From the NCBI GenBank assembly GCA_036346275.1, contig CM070720.1, positions 8,595,278 to 8,659,277 on the forward strand: a DNA stretch of 64,000 bases, in the 5' to 3' direction. The translations under genes were made by a program, and so were the position numbers. Origin of the DNA: Otatea glauca. Lineage: Eukaryota; Streptophyta; Magnoliopsida; Poales; Poaceae. Under the pieces are notes generated by a model, which was not told where the DNA came from, did no database searches, and saw only the letters and a program-made list of their open reading frames with translations. The stretch's first letter is position 1. Each line of letters begins with the position of its first letter. This document shows positions 56,163-64,000 of this stretch, in pieces.

Positions 56163-58898
56163 CTAATAGTTCAAACAGCTTCTTCGGTAGTCCGACGACG
56201 TCGTCCACCTTGCAGACGACGATCCTTCCCCCGCCGTAGGGTTGCCATCTCCTCCTTCGTCCTCTTCGTTATGTGGCTGGCAGTTCTTGAACGTGTGACC
56301 TGTTCGCTTGCACAACGAACATTTCTTCACGCGCTTACCAGTTTCGGACTCATCCATATCATTCCTGATACACCTGGTTTTGCGACGACCTCCTTTGTTT
56401 GATCTTGCATCAAAGTCAGGGACCCAGAACCTTTCATCGACACCAGGGGTTGTGGTGAAAGAACCGACAACACCATAACCATACAGCTCCTCGCCCCATG
56501 TTGCCATCACCTTTTCCTTTGTAAAATATTCAGATAGATATGTACCGGGTCGCATTCCGAATAATGCACATGCAGCTATCACATGAGAACATGGCACAGG
56601 TAACAGAGGGGCTTGTTACACGAGCATTGACATTCACCTGTAAGATGCGGTCTTGGGTGATAACCTTCCGTTTGTTCCCGCCCTTTATCTCTGCATATCA
56701 CCTCGAAGCGCAGTGTCCATGCACCTACTTTGATAGCTCTATGCTTGCCCGCCTTATTACTCTTCTCATCCTTGTATTTACTTATCATGCTTGAGTACAA
56801 GGCATTCTCATCTCTCATTACTACTTCAGCAGCTTTATGCCTATCCACAAAATACTTGGTTGTACCCCGTAGCACTCCCTCGACAATTCCTACCAACGGG
56901 AGACACCTCATCCCTCTCATTACCCAGTTGTACACCTCCACCAAGTTGGTCGTCATGACACCGTATCTAGCACCATGTGTGTCATGTAACAATGACCACT
57001 TCTCTTTGGGCTCGTGCTTTATCCAGTCCGAGAAACATTTGATCGGCCTTTGCCTGCGACAACGACTCGTCGCCTCATCTTCTCATTGCGGAGGGAATAA
57101 AGGCTCTGCCGCTCTGTGTTACCTTCTTTGGTAGTCTCTTTGTGTTTTTTGTTAGCTCATCAAGATCCTTCCAAAGAGTACGGAACTTGCTATCTTGGTT
57201 CTGCTTACATAGCCTTTTGAACATGTTCATCAGTTCCTTGTTCTTGAACTGCTTATAGAAGTTCGCGCCCAAATGCCTCATGCACCATCGGCTCTGCAAG
57301 TCACCCAGGAAATGGCTCCTCTTCCCTGCTTGCAATCGCTCGATGGCACTAAGCGCACCAAAGATGCTGTCATGCAGTATGCACACATGTTGGCGAGTCT
57401 TCACCACCCCGATCTTCAAGTTCCACAGGAACCACAGCCAACTCTCATAGTTCTCGCTTTCTACAAAGGCAAAGGCAACAGGCAGAATATGGTTGTTCGC
57501 GTCGACGCCCACAGCTGTCATTATTTGTCCTTTGTATTTCCCGGTCAGGAATGTGCCGTCCACACACAACAATGGACGGCAGTGATAGAACGCCCTAATG
57601 CATGCTCCGAATGCGAAGAAAACTCTCTTCAGATGCCTCTTGTTCGGCCACTTCCTTGACGGACAGTCCTGATAATCATAAAAAGTACCAGGATTTCTTC
57701 CCTGAATGCAACTGAGCAGTGCGGGCAGATTATGGTACGAGTCTTCAAATTTCCCAAATCTCATTTCCAAGGCCTTCTGCTTCGCCCGCCATGCCTTCCC
57801 GTAGCTAATTGTGTATCAAATCTGTTCTCAATTGCTCGGATAATATCACGGGCTCAAAATCCAGTTCTCAACTATCTCCGGTACATGACACTCGCGATAT
57901 ACCCTAAGACGTGTTCTGTGAGCCACGGGGGTTTCTCGACCATACAACTATGTTGTTCAACCTTCGAACATAGCGATGGGTGCCCCATTTTGCCTTGTAT
58001 GTGCACTCTCCGAGGCACCCTGCATCTCGCACACCACGTCGTAGCAGGTTGGGGTGGACTTCTTAACCCTGAAAGTTCTTCTTAGTGATAAGGCCCAATC
58101 TTTGATAGCATCCTGCACTGCCTCTTTTGTGGGGTACATGCTGTTAGGTCTCACCTCATTGTCGCTATACTGCCAAGGTGTATCATTGCCTTCATTCACA
58201 ACCAGGTTATTAAATTGATGTGTGCTCCAATCTGCTGGCACAAGTAGCTCAACATCTTCATCTTCCTCATCCGAGTTATCGTCGTCTTCCACTTCTACTT
58301 GTTCATATTCAAGGTCTTCCTCTTCCATATGTGCTATTACTTCCTCAATTTCCTCACCTTCGTCTACTTGCCCCCGCGCATCTTGCCCAATGTTTCCATC
58401 ATCATCCCCAATCTCAACTTGCTCACCAGTCTGGTAGCCAATATCCTCATTGCAACCCTGAACATGCGGCTCCCGGCTAGACTCTCCAATTTCAGTGTCG
58501 CCATAAGTGAACTCATTTTGAGGCTCACTACACTCACTGGGCCCAAAGGTGTTTGCGAGGCAACAACCCTTTCATACGCTTGCAATAAAAGCACCGACAC
58601 CATCCACGTTGCTCGCCCCCTCACATATGACCTCCAAGCTGCGGTTCCTTCACTCAACTAACTCCCAATAAACAGGATCATCTCGCATGGTGCAAAGGCA
58701 AGATAACTTCAGCTGGCACTTCTCTTGTTCCATCTGAAACATGTAATACAGCCAATTCAACACAGCAGCAAATGTACGCTCTTCGACCCTACTTAAACTT
58801 CTATCCACATACTGAAAGTTACTCAGATCCGCACCCTCCGAACCATACATGACAACCCCTTCTCCATAAAAGATTCTAAAAGGAACTCGTTCTGACAT
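56163..58898 (-). pseudogene. mudrA-like: MULE MURA-type transposase
   Basis: The start codon is 58898 (MSERVPFRIFYGEGVVMYG), two bases after a TTTGCAG acceptor. Domains in order: an acidic region (about 58330-58230); a MuDR/FAR1-type DNA-binding region (TKEAVQDAIKDWALSLRRTF, 58130-58040); the MULE transposase domain in the open frame 57770-57075, with LLCVDGTFLTGKYKGQIMT (D71 of that frame) and CILHDSIFGAL (D134), then the C-H motif SRWCMRHLGANFYKQF; a SWIM zinc finger near 56640-56560 (CQCSCNKP ... CSHVIAACA) split by a frameshift; and a CCHC knuckle (CSLCKRTGHTFKNC, about 56310-56270). Breaks lie at 58650, 58020, 57075 and 56590. It would cut and join the element at its inverted repeats. 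Confidence 0.88.
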
Positions 58899-59264
58899 AT
58901 CTGCAAACCTATTCATTAACACACAAATTAATTACTCTTCTAAAAAGTACTGTAAACTATAAGTATGTATATCTGCACTCGCAAAAAATATCTACATTAC
59001 TAAAATATTCATCACTGTACTTGTATTTCTAAAAAACATCTACAGCCCTAACAATGTAAAAAAACATATCTACCGACATATATCTCTAAAAGCCAGAATA
59101 ACATATTATTATTCAGAGAAACAACTATGTACAAGCGTTTCCACAGACCGACTAAATTACTAAAAATATAACTAGATTCTACTACATTTTGTTGCTAAAC
59201 ACTACCATGATTTCTTGCTACACACTAAACAAATCGGATGTTGCTACAGCCGCTACAGGAATAC

Positions 59265-59387
59265 AACCCTAAACACTAAACAAAATAAACACTACATTTA
59301 ACTAGATCTAACCCTAAACACTAAACAAAATAAATACTACATTTCACTAGATCTAACCCTAAACACTACACAAAATAAATCGCAAAA
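59265..59387. repeat. Telomere-like 45-bp tandem array
   Basis: Units start at 59265, 59310 and 59355, each with AACCCTAAACACTA followed by CAAAATAAA and ACTAGATCT. The AACCCTAAA core is the plant telobox. More scattered CCCTAA-type copies follow at 59486-59495, 59529-59540 and 59582-59622. Confidence 0.85.
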
Positions 59388-59581
59388 ATAACAAGATCAA
59401 CTGAGTGTATGTACAACGCAGATAATCGTATGTTTTACGTACATAATTACTTCAGTTTTGGACCGGGGTTTATTCGTCGGCCATCCTAACCCTAAACACT
59501 AAATTACTAAAAATATGAACACTATATTTATCTACATCTAACCCTAAACACTAAACAAAAAAATCGCGAAACTAAATAGTT

Positions 59582-59622
59582 CTAACCCTAACACTAACCT
59601 TAACCCTAACCGTAACCCTAAA
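59582..59622. repeat. Degenerate interstitial telomere-like tract
   Basis: TAACCCTAACACTAACCTTA and then ACCCTAACCGTAACCCTAAA: about six degenerate repeats of CCCTAA. It is internal to the MULE, so it is not a chromosome end. Confidence 0.75.
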
Positions 59623-59892
59623 CTACATAAAATAAAGCGTAAAAAATTTACCTGCGAAGCCGTCGCTCTTCTTCCTCTTCTTTTCTTCTCTTTTCTCTCC
59701 TCACCCTTTTCTTTCTCTCTGCGTTCTGCCTCTTCTCAGCCGATCGGCTGCTTTTATGCTGGCTCATGTGGCCATTTGGTAGGGCGACAAGGAGGCAGCC
59801 GCGCGCATGTCGCCCAACGGGAGATAGATTTTGTTCATGTCGCCCTGCCAAATGGCGACATGGGCTGACCGGTGGCAAACTCGCATTGGCGC

Positions 59893-59980
59893 AGGGCGAC
59901 AGGGGTACATTTTTGCAAAAAAAAATTCGTTGTATATTTATGCAATTATAAATAAAAAATGTATTATTTTAAAAAAATTC
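59893..59980 (-). repeat. MULE right terminal inverted repeat
   Basis: Reverse complement begins GAATTTTTTTAAAATAATAC and ends GTACCCCTGTCGCCCT, matching 50409-50498. Confidence 0.9.
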
Positions 59981-59990
59981 GCTATTGCTC
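59981..59990. repeat. MULE target-site duplication, right copy
   Basis: GCTATTGCTC, identical to 50399-50408. Confidence 0.92.
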
Positions 59991-60420
59991 TCGCAGTCTT
60001 TCCAAAACCAATCTCAAATGTTCTGCATGCTCTTCCTTTGACTTGGAGTAAACATGAATATCATCTATGTGCACAACAACAGCTTGTCCAACTATTCCGT
60101 GAGACTTTATTCATCAAGTTCATAAATTATGCAATGGCATTGATCATTCTAGCAGACACAATGGTAAACTCATATTGCCATATCGCGTAGAAAACTCTGA
60201 CTTAAAAACATTCTTTGTACGAATCTTTAACTGATAATAACTCGATCGAAGATCTATCTTAGAGAAAACTCCAGCTCCTCCTAACTTATCAAACAAATCA
60301 TCGATCCTGGGCAACGGATACTTATTATTTAATCGTCACTTCATTAAATGCTCGATGGTCGATACACATCCTTAAGCTCCCATCTTCAAACAGAATAGAC
60401 GCTCCCTATGGTGATAAACT
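59991..60420 (-). pseudogene. E5 reverse transcriptase, main part
   Basis: Continues E5 RT after the MULE. The active site reads VVVHIDDIHVYSK near 60083-60045, with both aspartates kept. KINVIYKFDEFGD-like and FSKIDLRSSYYQL-like fragments follow with stops and frame changes, so the domain is recognisable but not open. Confidence 0.7.
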
Positions 60421-61140
60421 GGTCCTCGCAAATTATTTTTCTAGCAACTCTTCGATCTGCTTCTTCATCTCAACCAGCTCATCTATAGGCATTCGATAAG
60501 GTCTCCTTGCTTTTGGCGCTGTACCAGGCACTAACTCAATAACAAACTTGATCTCTCGATCTAGCGGCACACTAGACAAATCCTCGAAAAACTTATCCGA
60601 ATAATTTCCAACAACTGGCACATCTTCTACCTAGCAACTTCCGCACTGTTTACCATCAACTAACCATCATGATCTGCAGTTGCTTGAAATTCCCTTGTTC
60701 CACCTTCAGGGCTTTTAGCTGACACAACTCTTCGTCCAAACTCCAAGACAGCCTTATGTCCGGACGACCAGTCCATTTCAGGAGTAGCATCTCGGGTCTG
60801 ATATCCAATATCGTTCACTAGGAACTTTTCTCCAACAGTAAGCAACTTAACTCCATCACATTCTAGATTATATCAAGCAATACTGTATTTTTTGACAATG
60901 GCAATTCTTTTGGCTGACAAGCTTTACGAACACGCACATGTTTAGGTGAACCATCGACACAGGTGAATACCCAGAAACATCTGACTCTTCATTTACCATT
61001 AATACTTTTATTCCAACCCTTCACATACCAATATATTACCATCTTTACTTTATCACTTTAAACATGGAAATCATTATAGGGAATTCATCACTAATCACAT
61101 TCCTTTACAAGTAGAGTTTGCACAGGATAAAATCAATAAT
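60421..61140 (-). pseudogene. E5 protease and RT linker, broken
   Basis: 60621-60433 encodes the linker (VPLDREIKFVIELVPGTAPK, ARRPYRMPIDELVEMKKQIE). 60845-60660 encodes the end of the protease domain (DATPEMDWSSGHKAVLEFG), where LGMDWL-type residues have become PEMDWS. The active-site segment further right is lost to stops. Confidence 0.7.
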
Positions 61141-61287
61141 ATAAACTTCCCCGATTGGCGTTGGCGCTCAAGTTTTGACTGGAACAGAATTGAGATTGAA
61201 TTGAACTGGTGTGATCACTTTCTTATGAGGGCAATTGTTGGCAAAATGCCCGGGCTTATTGCAGGTATGACAAAGTTTAAGGCAAAC
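61141..61287 (-). pseudogene. E5 gag C-terminal end
   Basis: One CX2CX4HX4C knuckle (CHTCNKPGHFANNC) and the tail KKVITPVQFNLNSVPVK, matching the last knuckle of the E1 array and its downstream sequence. Copia C cuts it at 61287, so whether E5 also had a knuckle array cannot be seen. Confidence 0.75.
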
Positions 61288-62927
61288 TGAAGGACCATGT
61301 GGACGTCCATCCATGTTTGTGATGAGTATTTGACTTTATTTGAGCAAGGTGTGCTCAAGTTTGAGTTTGATTTGGATTGATTTTCCAAATGAATCAATTT
61401 GAGTTGTCTCTGCCAGGAGTGGCAGTACCGGCAGTATGGGCGCGGTAGTGATGAGTTGGATGATTTATCGCATATCATTGTGGGCATTGCTATGTGAAAG
61501 GTTTTTCCTTATCTTTGATGGTTGCAGGGCGACGGTGCTAGGTCATGGTGAGGCGGAGGATGACCGGGACTAGGCGAGGAGCGTCGGAGGTCCAAACAGT
61601 TGGGAGATCGCCGGAAGATGATCAGAGACGGATTCCGGGCAAGTCAAGAAGACAAGAAAAGGAGATGATGCTAGCTAGATGCTACGTGGATCAATGAGGG
61701 CCGTCGGATTGAGGTCTAGTTGATAGGTTAGCGGGTCTAGGTAGTATGCTTTGAAAACCGTTCAAGAAAACCCAGAATGTGTGTGGGTTGTGGGTTAGCC
61801 CTTGGATGGCTGTGTGTGTGGGTTAATCCTAGCCTTTAGATGAGTGCTCTAGGGTTGAGGGACTCATCCAAGGGTGGTAGGTGGCCCAAGAGTAGTATAA
61901 ATAGGGGTGGAGGGGTAGCCTCTCCCCTTGAAGGTTTTGAGGTTTATGAATGCTCCTTTGAGCTTTGCCCACATGAAAGTGAGGCTTTGTAACCTCTCCT
62001 TCCAGAAATGAAAGTTTTATCCATCCATCTCTGAATTTATTTTGCACATTTACATTATGTCTTTACTTTACGTAATTTAAATTCAGCATTTACTTTCCCG
62101 CAATTACATTCTCGCAATTTACTTTCACGCAATTTGGACTTGCCTCCCCTCCTTCTAAATGATGTTGATCTTGGATGTTTCGAGTGTGTTCATATGGTTT
62201 TACATCTCTTTTGCACTCTTGGATTGAGTAGAGAACATCTTTTCTTTCAAGTTCTAACTTTGTTCAGAACTTGTTCTTTGCGCAGCATTTAGTATTTGAT
62301 GTTTATAAAAATATATAAAAATCATTTTTAAGTGATTCTTGTTGGAGGAGGTACGGGACTCTGATATCCACTTGCAGAAAAATTTTGGAGTTCACTTGTT
62401 GCACCGTTTGGGCGCCATGAGGTGAAAACCGAGCCCCAAACTTTCTGCTCGAAGTTCTTGACTGACTGTGTTCTTCGATTTTTCCTGTTTTTTCTGTAAG
62501 GCTTTTTGAGGAGAAATTTGGTGGAGTTCTTCATGACTCTGATGCTCATAGGGAGAAAACTTCTTAAAATTTTGTGAGCTGCAGAAACCCACCAACCTCC
62601 TGTTCAAATTGAGGACAAGTTCTGGAAATTCTGCTTTTGCTTTTCTCAAAGTGACTTTTGTGATTTGAATTGATGTTCTTTTTAAAAGCAAGAGTTGGAT
62701 TGATTCCTCTTTATCTTGGGCACTAGACAACCAGGATTGTGACTCAAAAATCCCCACATATTTTATGGTACTTATCCATGCAAGCTTGGGGTACACATAG
62801 TTGTCTAGTTTTTTGGGTTTTTCACGATTTCCTTTGAGCGATCTTGTCGAGGTTTTTGTTGGAGTATTTTGGGGGAAAATTTATTTGCGACCATTCACCC
62901 CCCTCTGTTCGCCATCTCGGTCCTTCA
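61288..62927 (+). repeat. C 5' LTR
   Basis: 1640 bp with TGAAGGA...TCCTTCA perfect 7-bp terminal inverted repeats. Compared with the B 3' LTR it lacks most of the GGTGCTACCG inverted-repeat cluster: about 40 bp at 61420-61460 stand where B has about 300 bp. A TATA box lies at 61896-61904. Confidence 0.9.
61896..61904 (+). promoter_or_regulatory. C LTR TATA box
   Basis: TATAAATAG in the same context as 41365-41373 in B. Confidence 0.65.
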
Positions 62928-62929
62928 AT

Positions 62930-62942
62930 TGGTATCAGAGCC
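62930..62942 (+). promoter_or_regulatory. C primer binding site, initiator tRNA-Met
   Basis: TGGTATCAGAGCC, two bases after the LTR end. Confidence 0.92.
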
Positions 62943-62982
62943 GGTTTTGCTCTTTCATAGATCTTGACCGGTCTTAAGAGCC

Positions 62983-64000
62983 ATGACGATGGACAAGTAT
63001 TCCACCATGCCTCCCATTTTTTCTGGAGTCGATTTTCCATTTTGGAAGTCGCGCATGGAGTCATACATCACTGCCCAGGGCTTATTGATATGGTAGAAGG
63101 TTAAACTCCCATATGAGGTTCCTGCCGATGAAAACGTCACGGCCGGCAATATGGCTGACGTTGAGGCGAATGCTAAGGCAAGGAACATCCTCATACAAGG
63201 TCTTAGCCGCAGTGAGTATGACAGGATTTCTCACCTTCGTTCTGCTCATGAGATTTGGGTGACCCTCGATGCTTACCATGAGGGCACTACCCAAATCAAG
63301 ACGGTTCGACAGGACCAATTCAAGCGTGAGTTCAACAAGTTTGAACAGCACGCTGGTGAGAGTCTTGATGAGTGTTTCGGTCGCTTTACCAAGATCTTGA
63401 GCGATCTTCGAGCAGTTGGTTGTATATACCCTGACTCGGATAATGCTCGACATTTCTTGACCGCACTCGATTTGCGCGTTTGGGAGATGAAGGTGACCAC
63501 CATCAAGGACAACACCGACCTGTCAACCTTGACTCTTGATGGCCTTTATTCCCGTCTCAAGACTCATGAGATCGACGTCGTCTCGCGGAAGACGAAATCT
63601 CAGTCGATGGCCTTAGTCACCGATCCCATTGGATCTTCTTCTTCAGATCCTTCTATTGGTTTCTCTCTTTCCGCTCTTTGTGAGCTAAGCGATGACCAAC
63701 TGGAGAAATTTCCAGAAAATGAGCTTGCTTTTCTCGCTACGCAAGTTTTCTCATGCATACAAGAGGGTGAGAGAGAGAAAGAGAGGTGGCATGATCACAT
63801 GCTTCGAGTGTGGTGGCCCCAACCACATTCGGGCTAATTGCCCCAAACTGGAGAAGGCTAAGAATGATGCCGGTGGTTCGGCAAAGAACGACTACATCGA
63901 TAAGAACCGCAACAAGAAGCCTCCAGTTCGTGAGCCGACGCGTGAGAAGAAGTACCGCAACTTCTCCAAGAACAAGAAGCTCTTCCACCGCGTCCTCGCC
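62983..64000 (+). pseudogene. C gag, nearly intact but with one stop and one frameshift
   Basis: Starts ATG at 62983 (DKYSTMPPIFSGVDFPFWKS, then RMESYITAQGLLIW). A TAG at about 63094 interrupts it. It is then open for 228 codons from 63151: ARNILIQGLSRSEYDRISHL, HEIWVTLDAYHEGTTQIK, FEQHAGESLDECFGRF, ILSDLRAVGCIYPDSDNARH. A one-base insertion near 63740 (CGCAAGTTTTC versus CACAAATTTTC in A) shifts the frame just before the zinc knuckle CFECGGPNHIRANC (about 63800-63841), which continues open to the window end. Only two lesions separate this copy from an open gag. Confidence 0.87.

Larger units (their letters stand above)
58901..59651 (-). other. Probable 5'-UTR intron of MURA
   Basis: The minus strand reads CGCAG|GTAAAT at 59652/59651 and TTTGCAG|AT at 58901/58900, two bases before the proposed ATG. 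The 751-bp span is AT-rich, lacks coding and contains the telomere-like array. I infer a leader intron. A TATA-like CATAAAAG lies further upstream at 59751-59758. Confidence 0.5.
50409..59980 (-). mobile_element. Mutator-like element (MULE) with three genes
   Basis: 9.57-kb DNA transposon with long terminal inverted repeats (88-90 bp) and a perfect 10-bp target duplication. All genes lie on the minus strand. From the right terminus they are MURA transposase (58898-56163), a plant mobile domain gene (55822-53206) and a GRF-like zinc-finger gene (52725-51665). Tandem arrays sit between or beside the genes: 45-bp telomere-like, 47-bp, 45-bp and 177-bp units. All three genes have frameshifts or stops, so this copy is probably inactive. 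The architecture looks like a once autonomous element, because the non-transposase genes sit inside the repeats with compact introns. Confidence 0.92.
45023..61287 (-). mobile_element. E5: gypsy chromovirus, interrupted and truncated
   Basis: Minus-strand relative of E1: 3' LTR (45023-48109), polypurine tract, chromodomain, integrase and RNase H up to 50408, then the MULE, then RT, protease and the end of gag (59991-61287). Copia C cuts it in gag at 61287, so the 5' half of gag, the PBS and the 5' LTR lie beyond the window. Coding is broken throughout. Confidence 0.87.
61288..64000 (+). mobile_element. C: SIRE-like Ty1/copia element, 5' part
   Basis: Full 5' LTR (61288-62927), iMet PBS and most of gag, running off the window. 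It is the same family as A and B but better preserved, with a nearly open gag, so it is probably among the youngest insertions here. The five bases before the LTR are CAAAC. The partner is outside the window. Confidence 0.9.

Noticed and set aside
59582..59622. Telomere or chromosome end
   Set aside because: The CCCTAA-type tract is short, degenerate and internal to a bounded transposon.

Overview
This window is repeat-dense plant heterochromatin, most likely from a grass (Poaceae). The inference rests on the element families: chromodomain Ty3/gypsy elements with roughly 3-kb LTRs, a Tat-lineage Ty3/gypsy element with an antisense spliced gene, SIRE-like Ty1/copia elements, a CACTA terminus and a Mutator-like element (MULE). 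I found no convincing single-copy host gene, tRNA, rRNA or CRISPR. Nearly every coding region is a decayed transposon gene. The species cannot be named from the sequence.

Layout. 1-834: old gypsy-like sequence. 835-12836 (E1): complete but decayed gypsy chromovirus on the minus strand, with two 3.2-3.3 kb LTRs and a TACTG target-site duplication (TSD). 12842-13641: unannotated sequence and a truncated CACTA terminus. 13642 to about 30555 (T): plus-strand Tat-lineage gypsy element, split at its RNase H by a composite gypsy block, E3 (18219-27186), which joins LTRs of two different subfamilies. About 30600-45022 (A): plus-strand SIRE-like copia element, split by a second copia element, B (36537-43647, TSD CCAAT). 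B's 3' LTR is itself split by a solo LTR (42216-43580, TSD CTTCC). 45023-61287 (E5): minus-strand gypsy chromovirus inserted in A, split by a 9.6-kb MULE (50409-59980, 10-bp TSD GCTATTGCTC). 61288-64000 (C): another SIRE-like copia element inserted in E5's gag and running off the window.

How the parts work together. Each retroelement once encoded gag, protease, reverse transcriptase, RNase H and integrase, primed from PBS sites that are still visible. The MULE is the most interesting unit. Between 88-90 bp terminal inverted repeats it holds three same-strand genes: a MURA transposase, a plant mobile domain (PMD) protein and a GRF-like zinc-finger protein. Minisatellite arrays separate the genes. 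A telomere-like 45-bp array lies in the likely 5'-UTR intron of MURA, and five copies of a 19-bp palindrome lie just inside one terminal repeat. All three genes carry frameshifts here, so this copy is probably non-autonomous today.

The nesting gives a relative chronology: CACTA, then T, then A, then B and E5 (mutual order unresolved), then the solo LTR in B, and the MULE and C in E5.
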